Source: Arthonia radiata
Taxonomy: Eukaryota; Ascomycota; Arthoniomycetes; Arthoniales; Arthoniaceae
DNA: 64,000 nt
NCBI GenBank assembly: GCA_002989075.1
Contig: PSQN01000006.1
Coordinates: 868,001 to 932,000, forward strand
Direction: 5' to 3'
Below are positions 51,460 through 62,498 of this stretch, piece after piece. Each line of letters starts with the position of its first letter. Within the stretch, counting starts at the first letter, position 1. The notes below the pieces were generated by a model, which was not told where the DNA came from, did no database searches, and worked only from the letters and a program-made list of their open reading frames with translations. The position numbers and the translations under genes were made by a program.

Positions 51460-53696
51460 CTACTCCTCACCCTCCACCGACGCCACGACGCCGGCGCCCT
51501 CGCCCTCGGTGTCGTCGTCCGCATCGTCGGACGATGCTTGGACTACTAGAGCAGCTGCGTCAGCAAAGTCAGGTTCTGGAAATAAGGGTATTCCGGCAGC
51601 GCCAGCGGAGCGGTTCTGGAACTTACTGATCGCGGAGTTGTCAGCACCATGGGCGGTGCTGTTGGGGACGTTGTCCTCGTCGGAGTACGGGGTCAGGTCC
51701 CCGAAAGTGCGGAACGCAGCGCGGCGGCGGCTGACATTCCTCATGTAATAGTCCGACCCCCCAACCAGCTTCCCGGCGTCGTCGAGGGCGAGGCGGTTCA
51801 TGAGCACCTCTTTGGTGGCCTGCCCGCTCAGACCACGGCGCTTGAGCTTCTCTTGAAGCTCTTCTACTGTCATGTCATAGTCTCCGCGCGCTAGGAGGAA
51901 CACCAGCTCTTCTTTAGTGAGGTGGTCAGTCTTCCTCACGCCGCGGTCGCGGGCGACGACGCGGAGTTCTCCGGCGGTGAGCCGGCCACGAGCGTTCTCA
52001 CCCCCAAGCCAGGAGCTGCGGCGCTGCTCGTAGGCGGCGCTGGTGTTGGGGAATTTGCGGGTGTTGGTGGTGTCCATGCAAGGACCGTCGGTGTCAGTGT
52101 CGGCGTGGAGGTTGGGCGGGGTGGCAAACTTGACGTTTGCCTTACGCTGGTTGGGCTTGCGGCTATTCTTGAGCATCATAGCTTCAATGCCCTCGTCGGT
52201 GTCGCTGACAGCACACTCGTCAAGGGGTACCATGCCCAGGATTGTAGAGATTTCGTGGATGACCAGGCTGTTGATATCGCTGACGAAACTGTGGCGCTCT
52301 TCTTGGACGGCCTGCTTGTGCGCAGCCTTGGCCGCAATCTCCTTCTCGCTGAGCTCCTTTGCAGCCTTGACCTCCTGATCTTCTTTCTTCTTTTCCTTGT
52401 CCTCTTCCTGGCGGCGGCGAGCCATGTCGCCCTTGACCACCGCGGCTCTAATCTCAGCCAGCTTCTGTTCAGCATCTTCAGCCTGCTCGCCGCTCTTCTT
52501 AGCGTAAGCTTGAAGGCGAATGTACTCAGTCAGTTGGATGACCTGAGCCTTTTCGGATTGGTTTGCCACTTTGTTGGCGGCGGCAGCCTCTTCTCGCTCC
52601 TTGCGGGCGGTCACGGCGGAGGCAGCTTTGGCAGCTTTGGCAGCTTCGGCCCTCTCTTGATCAGCGGCGGCATTGCGACGCTCCTCCTCCTTCTTGGCCT
52701 TGTTGACCTGAATGTCAGCGAGACGCTGCTCGCGCTGCATCCGGCGTGCCTCGGGGTTGGGATCGTTCTCATATTCTGGACGAGCAATGCCGACATTGAA
52801 TTTGAGGTACATGTTGTGGACTGCATCCTTTGAGAATGCGATCTTGCGGCCTCTGGCTTTCTGGAATGCGTGGACTGTGTCGGCCACGTTCTGTGAGAAG
52901 ACTTCCTTGGCCCGCTCCATATCTCTCTTGTATTTCTGCTCGTGGTACAAGATGGCTGTCTTGATGTCGTCGTGCTAGGGTAAGGTCAGTACATATTATA
53001 TAAATGAACGATGCTAAGACTTACGTCGCCTTCGTGAAAATCAGTCAGCTCGTCATCGAGTAGCTCATTCTCCTTCTGATCATCAATGGTTTTGATGCGC
53101 TGGTAGCGGGTGGCGACAGTCTTTGGATGGTAAGCTGTCAAGCCACGGTTGATGAGTTCTTCAGCAATCTTGTCATCACGGTAGCCGGCCAGTTTCATCT
53201 CCTTGATGAGCTGATCATCTTCACTGAGCTGGTCAGGGTTTACTTTGGTGTAATGCACTGGACGTCCACCCTCCTGGCGAGGACGAGCGTCGGGTGAGGT
53301 AGTTGATGGGCCGACGGCAGGAGACTCGCCGGGCAGGAGAGCCTGGAGATGAGCGGTTAGGAGACAGAAGGTGACCGTTGCAAGAGGAGGAGACATTACC
53401 AGAGCTTCCTTAGCCATGTTGACCGTGTTCGCACCATCTGGATTGATGGCTTCGCCACTGGCGCTGGAAGAGAGGAAGGCATTGTGGGTCTTGCGATGAA
53501 ATTCCACATCTTCCTCGAGCTTGTAGGCCTTCTCTGGGGAAGAACTACCTTTGGCAATGGGCTGACCGAGCTCTGCGTGGTGATGAAGATCGTTAGATGA
53601 TGATGCAGAATGTCTTTGTGCTTGGGAAGAAAGCTTACCATTGGGGGCATATGGGATCGTGTCTCTGGCGAAGAGCGGAACGAACGAGGGTGCCAT
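51460..53696 (-). CDS. Nuclear protein with Myb-like and SAP-like segments
   Basis: Four exons are proposed: 53696-53639, 53572-53400, 53342-53025 and 52974-51460, giving 687 aa. Introns are 66, 57 and 50 bp; the first two are multiples of three and carry no stop, but have clear GTAAGC/CTAAC/CGCAG and GTAATG/CTAAC/CCAG signals. The Myb/SANT-like block SEDDQLIKEMKLAGYRDDKI then AEELINRGLTAYHPKTVATR lies near residues 116-160. A long Ala/Glu/Lys-rich coiled coil (about residues 230-420) follows. Two helix-extended-helix segments, RLTAGELRVVARDRGV and MTVEELQEKLKRRGLS (near 515-580), look like SAP DNA-binding motifs. The tail is acidic. A chromatin or transcription role is inferred. I cannot name the family. 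The start MAPSFVPLFARDTIPYAPN is short and conserved-looking. Confidence 0.72.
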
Positions 53697-55277
53697 GATT
53701 GGTTGATGTCTTGTTGACGTTTGCGTAGTTGCTCTTGGCAGAAGTAGGAACGGATGATGAATGCGAGTTGGGTGTGGAATGGGTGGATGAAGGAGTGCAA
53801 AGAGAGGAGACGGTGGAGGGTGAGGACAGAGGAAGAGCAGAGGAAGGACTGCTGCTGGCGGGGGCGTGGATGAATATTTGACCGCGCGGGAAATTGAGGC
53901 AGGAAAGTGGTGTTCGTCGTTTGCGCAGGAAGGTACGCTAGTACTGCAGTCCAGATTACGCGCAGCACCTTCTGACGGCTCTGTCTCTTCCTTTCTCCAA
54001 GCACTTGTAATTGCCTGAAGGATATTGGTGAGGACTGCACCCTGAGATGGATGTAGACTACGCTGTGCTTGAGGACTGGAAGAGTAGAAGTCTGTAGAGT
54101 GCGTGCACGCAGAGAAAGAAGAAGGGACTTGTTTTGGTTGTTGACGGTCGCCTGGCGAAGTGAATTTACAAGCCCTACGCGAGACGCACTAATACGGTGG
54201 ATCCTTCTCGTAACCAGGAAACCGCTTCCGTACAGGTGATACAGCCACACAAGATGCTTGTTCCTGATGTTGGCCTGCAGAGGGAGCACACAAGACGTGT
54301 TGCAACACCTCTGAAACCGGGTTACAGGGTTCTTATCCTTTCAAGGCGTCTTACGGAGGCTTGATGCTCGCGAGGTTGATCTCGCCCTAGGAGCCTTTTC
54401 CGCGCCAATGCTGCGTCAAGCAGTCGTTGAGTTCCGGCATGCCAACAGAAAGTAATGCGCACGCGCTGCTTTTGACCATATTCCCCTCGCCCGATGCCCC
54501 CTCAGCTTTCGTTACTAGTTTCCTAAATTCTTTGCAGCTTCAGATCGATGACATCTCTGAAACGGTCTCAACGGTGGTAGAAGTGCCTGCGTAAAGTGGG
54601 GCTGGGTTTGTTTGTTGACGGGAGCTAAGATAATTGCCACGGAGACCTGCTCGTGAACTTGGTCGCGCATTTTCATCCTGCCACCGCTTTCGATCTGATA
54701 TTGCTCGACCGTCAGGTTTTGTCTAGAATGCGCTCTGTCCGCGAATGGATTTGAGCATATTTTCATTTTCGACTTTTCTGAGCCACTGCAGTCACTACTT
54801 GCGACGTGGTGCTGGAACGAGTTCTAACAGTAGTACGCCGTCTCTTCAGTCTCTCTGTGGTCTGCCGTAGCTCCATTAATCAAGCGCCTAAGTCTAATGA
54901 CAGAGAATGAAAGATGTGACTTTGCTCGCAGATGCACCCTCAGGGGCTGGTGGAAGGGGAGGGCAAAATTGGCAATATAGGGCACTTTGTCTTGTCTACC
55001 GCTGTTTCATGTAGACTTCTTCGTCTACGTAAGTATGATGCTTTCATCTTAGTCCATATGTTGTGCCAATTGAAGAGCACATAAGAGTGTAAAATGAAAT
55101 TAAGAACTTGGAGGTTATCGGACATTGGTATCCATGACATCACACATCACATGCGTTTCTAGACCCTCCAAAACTTGGCCAAGCAAAACAATTAAGCGAG
55201 TAATGGGCCGCTTTAAAGATATAATGCCCAAGTCGTTCCTTGACAACATCAATCAAATTATCTGAAATCAAATCACC
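53697..55277. other. Intergenic, divergent upstream region
   Basis: This 1.6-kb stretch lies between two divergent genes. A minus-strand open frame at 53396-54289 runs from the upstream region over the first exons of the neighbouring gene in another frame and shows no domain, so it is not called. No RNA gene or repeat was recognised. Confidence 0.4.
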
Positions 55278-56645
55278 ATGCAAATGTTAAAATGGGGGCG
55301 TCGCAAGTCCTCCAAATCCGTTCCAACCCAAGCTTCCAACCCAGAAGCCGACGCGTCAGTCGCAACAGCAGCAGAGACGCCACTGCCTCCAGATAAGCCA
55401 GACAGACCATCTCAAGCCTCACCTGGAAATGGCACGCCACCAACCCAAGGCTCGGACGCAGACACCGGCCGCGCCCGCGAACAGTCCGTCATCAGCAACG
55501 ACGACGAAGCCTACCTCGAGCGTATCGTCTCCCGCGCGGACGAGCCTCGCCTCCCACCCCTCGACGACATCCCCAACGATGACCCACCATCTCTAGCCGA
55601 AGCCGCCGCCGCCGAAGTGGCCAAGAAGACACCCCTCCCACAGTCACCACCGCCCGAAGACCGCAAGAAGCCCAGCCGCTACTCCTGGGCCGGCGCCACC
55701 GACGCGCTCTCCCGCAGCCTGACCTTCCGGCGCAAGCCCTCCACATCCACCGCCACCGGCGCCTCAGCGCCCGCCAAACCCCTCGACGCCACCCCCGTCG
55801 CCGGCCCCGCCACCGAAGAAGAGCAGAAGAAAGAAAAGAAAGACCTCGCCAACATCCTCGAGCGCCTCAAGCTCGACTCCACCTCCCTGCAGTCCCGCGC
55901 CATGGGCCTCTCCGAAGACTCCCGCAAGATGCTCAACCAATTCATCCAGATCCTAAAGGACATCGTGGCGGGCGCGCCGCACGCGTACGAGGACCTCGAC
56001 GACTTCATCAAGCACCGGGAGAAGCAGATCGAGGGGCTGTACGACGCGCTGCCGCCGTTCCTGCAGAAGCTGGTGGAGGCGCTGCCGACGAAGGCGTGGC
56101 AGTACCTGGGGCCGCAGGTGGCGGCGGGGATGGCGGCCGCGACGAGCGGGGATAAGACGCGCGCGCAGGCGGAGCAGCAGCAGAAGCAGAAGAGGAGTAG
56201 GGGGTATGTGCCCAGTTTGAAGAGTTTGTTGAGTAATCAGGGCGCTGTGGCGGCGATGCTTAGGAGCATTCTGGAGTTTCTGGAGGCGAGATTCCCGGCG
56301 GCGCTGGCGGGGACGAATGTGCTGTTGAGTCTGGCGGTGTTCTTGCTGTTGTTCGTGTTCTGGTATTGCTATCGCAGAGGTAAGGAGGAGCGGTTGATGG
56401 TTGAAGGTGAGGAAGAATCGAGGGGACGCAGCAGAGAGAGGAAGAGCGGTGAGATGGACGAGGTCAAGGAGAACGAAGAGGCAGAGGATGCAGCAGATAA
56501 TATCGCCAGGGAGGCCATTCAGATGGACGAAGATGAGGGTGATGAGGCGGCGAAGGAGGCCATGGAGTCAATTGTCGGGCAATCCTCGAAAGACCCGGTT
56601 GAGTCCGTCGCTGAAGCGGCGCCGGAGAAGTCTACGGTGGCATGA
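55278..56645 (+). CDS. Conserved fungal single-TM membrane protein
   Basis: A single-exon frame of 455 aa starting MQMLKWGRRKSSKSVP. The first 190 residues are disordered, rich in Pro, Ala and Ser. A helical conserved core follows: LANILERLKLDSTSLQSRAM, SEDSRKMLNQFIQILKDIVA, YEDLDDFIKHREKQIEGLYD and LPPFLQKLVEALPTKAWQYL. Then comes SLLSNQGAVAAMLRSILEFL and one clear TM helix near residues 345-365 (NVLLSLAVFLLLFVFWYCYR), closed by a basic RRGK stop and an acidic tail of about 85 residues. No signal peptide is seen, so topology is probably N-cytosolic with C-terminal anchoring at an internal membrane. I recognise it as a conserved hypothetical protein of Pezizomycotina without known role. Codon use is very GC-rich. 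Confidence 0.75.
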   Translation: MQMLKWGRRKSSKSVPTQASNPEADASVATAAETPLPPDKPDRPSQASPGNGTPPTQGSDADTGRAREQSVISNDDEAYLERIVSRADEPRLPPLDDIPNDDPPSLAEAAAAEVAKKTPLPQSPPPEDRKKPSRYSWAGATDALSRSLTFRRKPSTSTATGASAPAKPLDATPVAGPATEEEQKKEKKDLANILERLKLDSTSLQSRAMGLSEDSRKMLNQFIQILKDIVAGAPHAYEDLDDFIKHREKQIEGLYDALPPFLQKLVEALPTKAWQYLGPQVAAGMAAATSGDKTRAQAEQQQKQKRSRGYVPSLKSLLSNQGAVAAMLRSILEFLEARFPAALAGTNVLLSLAVFLLLFVFWYCYRRGKEERLMVEGEEESRGRSRERKSGEMDEVKENEEAEDAADNIAREAIQMDEDEGDEAAKEAMESIVGQSSKDPVESVAEAAPEKSTVA

Positions 56646-57104
56646 TACGATATGACGCGACGAAGGCATGAGCGATGGAGAATGGAATAGTGGCGTTCAG
56701 GATTGATTGTTCCCTTCAGCTCGCGGCAATAGCCTTCAGACTCTACCCAAGATCGGAATGCCTCAATCGCATCAGATTTTGAAATTTCTCGGTATCGGTC
56801 TTGTCCTTTACATCGTATTAGCTCATTTCTCCTCTCCTCGAGAGTAAGCTTGCTGGGAAAGCCCTTTCGCCATCCAATAGGCTCGATTGTGCCCTTTGCC
56901 AGGCAGCAGAGCCACTCTAGGCAGTGCTGATGCTATTGTACTAATTCAAGTATTTCCCTATCCAACATTTCGTCAGCCTTCGTTCTGCACAGCGTCTCCA
57001 CCATACTCTCCGAGCTCAAAGCCGCCTCTTTGAAGCATTGCCAGCAGACAGATCGTGCCATGTGCGACAGAAGGCGAATGCTGGGACACATGAATGCTGT
57101 TAAC
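56646..57104. other. Intergenic between convergent genes
   Basis: The 3' flanks. A minus-strand frame continuing from the HRI1 gene (56933-57121, ...CWQCFKEAALSSESMVETLC) could be an additional HRI1 exon if the GTGAGT at its stop codon is used as a donor. I do not call it. Confidence 0.35.
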
Positions 57105-58374
57105 TCACCATTCAGGACCACTTGTACAGATAGTGAACCCTTCCTCGAAGCCCGTCATATCAAAAGCCGTCTCTGCAACATCTGTCATATGATCATAGAC
57201 TTCTCCAGACAGTCTGTTCCCGTACTCAGGACAACCATCGCTGCGCACTCTGAAGAGGCGTGTAAGCTTGGTTCCGTCAAAGAACCACCTCTCCGCCGAG
57301 AAATGGTCTGGCCTACCGTGAGGAGTGTCAGTGATCGATCGATTTGATTAGAATTGGAAGACAGCGCCGACGCATTGGAGTCGTGACGTTATCTCAACCT
57401 ACTCACCCGCTTCTTAGTACGCCCTGGCACCAGTCCCCTACTTTCACCACCATCCCCTTCGGCCAATCTTCGCCTTCGTTTGGTCTCACTTGCAGCACAA
57501 TGCTCTCGAGCTGGCGGTCGGCTTGTGTTTCTTCTGGTGATAGGCTGATGGCGTCACCGCTAACTTCAGCTCCTGGAGGGTTCCTATCGACTTCGGCCAC
57601 TGCGGTCGGGACTGATAGCCATCCTTCCTCGTAGGGAGTGATTTCTCCGGTTGAATCAGGCATTTCGCCTGTCTGGGCAACAAAATGTTAGCTTAGAGTC
57701 GTAGAGAGCAGCAATCAGGCATGGATGTCATGCTTGTGAGCGGGCCGCTTTATCTCCACCGGAGGCAGCTGGAGCTCTCTCAGACTAGATTCGAACTTGC
57801 ATGAAGCTGCTGCGCGCTCTTGGTCTTCGTCGTCTCTCACAGCGAATCGATCGCCAAGCAAACCCTGCCAGCGGCCCTCAGGCATGGGCCGACCTCCAGC
57901 TGTGGTCATCGTCGCCAGGTACTATCGGCTACTACAGGACCAGCAGCCCGATACGACGCCAGGGGGAAATGAACTCACCTCACTCTCCCAGACTGTTCTC
58001 TTCCCGAAAACGTCACTCTCCTCGACCTCCTCTTTTAGGAATCCTTCATCCTTTACAAGCTCTGCATCCGCCGTGCGACTATCCACCCATCGCTCCCAGG
58101 TACCATGCTGTCTTCCTTCTTTGACACCGATGCGAGCCGTTCCAGCAAACGCCCAATCTAGAGCGTCTAAGCCTAAAACCTCCGCTTTCGGCTCGATCAA
58201 CGATTTGTGTACAAGCGGCACAGGAAAATCGGCTGACTTGATCGCATTTGGTAGGTTCAGCCGGATGTCAACGAAGTTGCCAGCAGGCGACGTGAGCACC
58301 AGTGTTGAGGTGGGCTCGATGTATTCGGTCGAAGAGCCCCAGCGCATGTAGCGTCTGGTAGTTGCGGTTGCCAT
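57105..58374 (-). CDS. HRI1: HRI1 family protein
   Basis: Exons 58374-57979, 57672-57407 and 57312-57105 give 289 aa. Exon 1 encodes RRYMRWGSSTEYIEPTSTLV then LTSPAGNFVDIRLNLP, and later LDWAFAGTARI and HGTWERWVDSRTADAELVKD, the family core. Exon 2, after a 306-bp intron with a clean GCTAAC...CCCAG end, begins TGEMPDSTGEITPYEEGW and ends KGMVVKVGDWCQGVLRSG. Exon 3 begins RPDHFSAERWFFDGTKLTRL and stops after SGPEW. The stop TGA overlaps a GTGAGT sequence, so a further 3' exon is possible. The start at 58374 gives MATATTRRYMRWG; an upstream in-frame ATG at 58476 would add 34 residues. Yeast Hri1 is a small beta-barrel protein of unclear function reported to associate with Hrr25 and Sec72. Confidence 0.78.
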
Positions 58375-58843
58375 TTCGAGATCGAGAGGCCGGCGTGCTG
58401 GTAACTCGACCCCTTTGCAGTAGATCATATCGATGGCTGAGGCTGGGGAAAGCTCCTTATAAGCTAGACTGCGCATTGAATATGCCTAGTCGAATACCTA
58501 AAGCAGTAATATTTCAAGGCATCTTGGTTGTTGGTCGAGGCCATCCTTGGATTCCTGAGAATCCATGATGTGAGGCCGTACGAGAACTGCGTTGAGCCTG
58601 GAAGTGGCTTCAGTATAAGAAGTTAGCAATAGATGGAGCAAATGAAAATCCTTACTCGACGAAAAGTCAGATGATGGCGCCTGTCTCGCTCTCTGTCTCG
58701 AGCTCGTCAGTAAAAGCGACAAGAAGATACAGGAAACAAAAAGAACTCTGTGAGAATATCTGATTCTCTTACACCAGAGTGGTATCATCCTATAGAGGAG
58801 ATTCTTGCGGTCCTACCAAGCGTTCGCCGCGGGGTCCGTCGGA
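58375..58843. other. Intergenic, HRI1 promoter
   Basis: The upstream region of HRI1 and 3' flank of the SRR1-like gene. Nothing further is recognised. Confidence 0.4.
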
Positions 58844-59831
58844 CTACCCCAACGCCGACTTCGAAGATTCAGCCTGCGAATGTCCCGCCTCCGTGAGGCG
58901 TGGCAAGTGCTTCACAAACTCTTCGGTGAAACTGTGCTTATAATGTAGATCTTCCCGTGCGAAGATCTTGTGGCCAGCGCAGGCATAATACCATGGCTCC
59001 GAGGCTCCCTTCATAACGTTGCTGAAGTCTACTTCTTCCTCGTAATACATATCGTCATGCGAGCCCAACCAGATCTCTCCCTCGCCAGCCAGAAGCAATT
59101 TCGCAGGCTGCTTCTTTTCAATGATACGCTTATGATTCTCAGGAGGTTCGAGGCCGAAAAAGATCCACATCGTGCCATCGTTGACGTGTTGGCTGGGGTC
59201 GTCCTTCTCACGGAATGTGGCGTGGATGCCGCTGTGCTGATGCAGTCATGTTAGTACTGAGGCGTTCCATGCAAAGCAACAAGGAATTTATGCAAGGGTA
59301 CTTTTACTCCCGCTCTGATACACCTGCTTCAATTTCGGGAAGAAGGTACCCTGAAACGCGCAAGGATGGGTATAGCAGACATACCTCAAGGAACGTAAGG
59401 TCTACGTGCTCGAATACAGGGTCGTGACAGTACACCTTGACTCCACCGGTGGTTGTATATTTGTGCGCGTCTCGCACTAGCTGCGCGATGTCTACTAGAA
59501 GCACTGCTTGTTGAGGCGAAACATCTGTGTCGATGGCTTTCTTATCTACTTGCCCCTCTACCGGCGCGTCCCAAACTTCCGGTAGTGCCGTATGTAAGCT
59601 GCCCAGGCCCGAGACGACAATGTTGTGGACTCCGCGGAAGCCGTGAGCATGTTTCTGCATCGCAGTCAGAAACTGCTTGCGGGTCTTTGACGGAAGCCAA
59701 ATATCCCGGTAGAGTTTCAGAAACGTTTGAGCAAGCCTCTCCTCCCCTTCTGGGTCTCGGGGTCGTTCCTGTGGTGTATCGATATGAGGTTGACGAGTGA
59801 TTTCCTTGAAGATGTCATGGATCGAGAGCAT
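58844..59831 (-). CDS. SRR1-like domain protein
   Basis: Exons 59831-59385 and 59236-58844, with a 148-bp intron (GTATGT, a perfect TACTAAC, ATCAG), give 279 aa. The SRR1 core is HNIVVSGLGSLHTALP early on, then AVLLVDIAQLVRDAHKYTTT, VKVYCHDPVFEHVDLTFLE, and after the splice HSGIHATFREKDDPSQHVND, then GTMWIFFGLEPPENHKR. Fungal members commonly have this long form. SRR1 was named in Arabidopsis for circadian and phytochrome signalling; yeast and mammalian relatives have been tied to heme regulation and ribosomal or circadian functions, but the biochemical activity is unknown. No signal peptide or TM helix is present, so it is soluble. It lies in a run of three minus-strand genes, each with its own intergenic spacer of several hundred bp. 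Confidence 0.8.
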
Positions 59832-60652
59832 AATGTAGCGTTAAGTACTTGACAGAGTATCAGTCAATCAGCCGTATGGTCAGCGTCCTCAAGAGGCGAT
59901 TGAGCTTGAATCGTGTTATGCGAAGAGCGAATGGTTTATCTAAGGAATGCTGAAGAAGTACTTATACTGATACGACACGGGCCACTTGCCCATGTCTTAA
60001 CCTGATACATGCTTACCAGCTCAGACAGCATTGGGTATATGTAAACGGATCAGATCCTGCTCTATAGCCGACCCGAGATCAAATTTTTAGGAGAGCTGAC
60101 TCGCCTGATATATGGCCACGTATGTGAGATTTGCCACATATCCAGTGAGCGGTATAGGAGGGTTGATGCGCCCAAAGACTGGCCTGATGAGTCGTTCGTC
60201 GGGACTCCATCCGATCCACTTCCAACGTTGGCCAGCTGGCTTCCTTGTGCGCGCGGGAGGGGTATTTGGCGCCATCTGGTCCTAGAGGAAACCTTCGGAT
60301 GGTGGTACAGAGAACTTCCCAACTTTACAGCAAAAGGCTAAGACTGTATCCGATCAGCAACGTCGCTGACTGTCACAGAATTTGCCATCGCAGATTGAAC
60401 CCTGCGTGGATCAGTCCAAAACCGGTGTCCAAACGCCGTAGGTGAGACGGCCCTTATTGCATTTGTGAGTATACGTGTTAACACCGTGGCACTTGTAGCT
60501 AGGTTTTGTATTATCTTTATGTGCAGCCGTGTGTTTGGGCGCTGGGTCTGGGGGAGAAAGTAGGCAAACGTGGCAAGTATGGGCGAGATGACCCGATAGG
60601 GTAATTTTTCATCTATCGACCGAATGAGCCAGCCATGAGGCCATATACAAAT
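59832..60652. other. Intergenic, SRR1-like promoter and protease-like 3' flank
   Basis: No gene is recognised. Overlapping short frames at 60062-60322 lack motifs. Confidence 0.4.
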
Positions 60653-62498
60653 CTAGCTATTACCCCTGTCTAGGTCTGATCGACCAGAAAGTCTCGCGCC
60701 TCCCAGCTTCTCACTCATGCCCAGAGGCGCGTCGCTGCCCTGCAGCTCAAACCTCGCCGACGAGTCTGCTTCCCATGTCGCTCCAACAGTCCCATCTGTG
60801 TGCAGCTCCCGCGCCATTTCCGTACCATCAACCTCTTGAGAGTCACTTCGATCCGGGCCGCCGTTCGCCATGCCATATTTATCTGGCACTGCCATCTCGT
60901 GCCGCGGCCCAATGTCCGCCTCGGCCATCACGCGGCCGGGGTTACGGGGCGGTGGCTCGATGATGCCTGACTTGCGGTCCACCATATGCCACTCCTCCTC
61001 AGACCGTTGATCACTTTGAGGTCTGTTCAGCGGTGCTTCCCGTGTTCGTTTCTTGAGTTGCCTGTAACGTCTGATGAAAATGAGGAGGGCAGCGAGGATG
61101 GCGATGACTGCGACTATGCCAACTGCGATGCCCGCAATAGCGCCGCCGGAGATCGATGACCCAGATTTGGGCGGCTGGTAGCCATCGGGATATACCGTCT
61201 GCAAGTTTTGTTGAGAATTGTGCGTGAAGTTCCGTTGTGATAATGAAAAGTTCTTGTGCTCGTAGTCTGTGATTATGTATGCTTCTTGAAGGAAAGTGCG
61301 GCCGAGTGTGTACCATGTGTCGTTTGGTGCTTGCTTCAATGGAAAGTATCTTGCAGAGTTGAGATATGGTGGTGCTGTGCTGTTGATGAAGGGGTATGAT
61401 ACGTTCATGTCGAACGCGACGTAGGGCAGTTCAATGTCCACAGTATCGCCGCCGGACTGCTGTGCTCCTATAGTGAATGTGATGCTCGGTCTTGAGCTAA
61501 GTAGTGACTCGTGCTGTGTGTCGTTCACGAGGTACAGCTCCCAAGTAGGATCCCAAACCAGCCCGAAAGCCTTCTCGAAAGCCCGACATGCGTCAATTGG
61601 GAGGTAGATGTGTGGTATCGTGGAGTCCACGAAGGAGTATATGCCGCCACTAGGTAGTAATGAGTCTGTTGTTGCATTCGTCCTGATGTTCTGAACACCA
61701 GCAAGTAGATCACGACTGGTATCGTCGCCCTGCGGTATTGATACTGTGTTTGATATGCGTTGGTTCGCATCATAGCCACCCAACGTGAGTGAGCCCAATA
61801 CATGGTCGTCTCCTAGCAGCGCGTGTTAGCTGGTTGGCACGGGGGACTTGTCACGTTGCTGGTGACTTACGATAGTATGCACCGGCTGTATAGCCATATG
61901 ATATGCTGGGTATTTGCTTGGTGGTTTTCAGAGTCTGCATCAAGCTCGGCTGAGGGGATACGAAATTGGTAAAGTTGGTTGGCTGCGGATTCAAGGCCAA
62001 AGCACCAACCCAGTATCTCGGATCGGCATTCATTGCGATTACTTGATGATCAGCGACAGGACCTCCAGAGCCTGCTGTGCCGATAGTGACGCTGTCATAG
62101 CCAAAGTTTGCAGCTGAATCGAGACCTAGGTTGCCTTCTACACCCAGTGTCCACACTGAATTAGGTATCCATGTTGCAGACTCGTTGGAGTTGAAGGTTC
62201 GGCCTCGCGAATCAAAGCAATTTGGATGGCCTGTGGCTGGCGGGACTGGAATGCCGTCCAAGCAGCCAGTATCGGCTTGAGTCACCCATGATCCTGAGCC
62301 GGCGGTGGAGGGAAGGAGTAGCACGTCCTGGGCTGGTCGTCCGATCCGCATGGGAAAAGTCGACCACATGCCGTCGTTACCATTGAAGTTCTGTGTAGGG
62401 GGAATAGAGACTGGCGGTGGAAGAGGTGCTGCGTTGCTGTCCGAACCACGCTTCCGTTTCCTTGACGTGGCATGGTCTGCCGACAGAGACCAGACCAT
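60653..62498 (-). CDS. Aspartic-protease-like membrane protein without catalytic motifs
   Basis: Exons 62498-61871 and 61812-60653, with a 58-bp intron (GTAAGT, CTAAC, GCTAG), give 595 aa; the join reads GYTAGAYYRDDHVLGSLTLG. The fold is pepsin-like: MWSTFPMRIGRPAQDVLLLP, then GSLTLGGYDANQRI, GIYSFVDSTIPHIYLPIDAC and WYTLGRTFLQEAYIITDYEH. But the first active-site DTGS is replaced by STAGS (LLLPSTAGSGSW) and the second DTG/DSG by VDSTIP, so catalysis is doubtful. After the lumenal part there is a TM helix (AIAGIAVGIVAVIAILAALL, then IF) and a basic stop (RRYRQLKKR), with a cytoplasmic tail of about 145 residues. The first true ATG gives no signal peptide; hydrophobic codons just upstream (LVLTVNFVN) suggest a missed 5' exon. 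A surface sensor or scaffold is inferred. Confidence 0.78.

Noticed and set aside
51922-52833. 303-aa open frame on the plus strand opposite the Myb/SAP-like gene
   Set aside because: It mirrors a GC-rich coding region with Ala/Glu/Lys codons; the translation is low-complexity and the minus strand has domain-like content and proper introns.
53396-54289. 297-aa minus frame upstream of the Myb/SAP-like gene
   Set aside because: It overlaps the first exons of that gene in another frame and continues into its upstream region; no domain or splice support.
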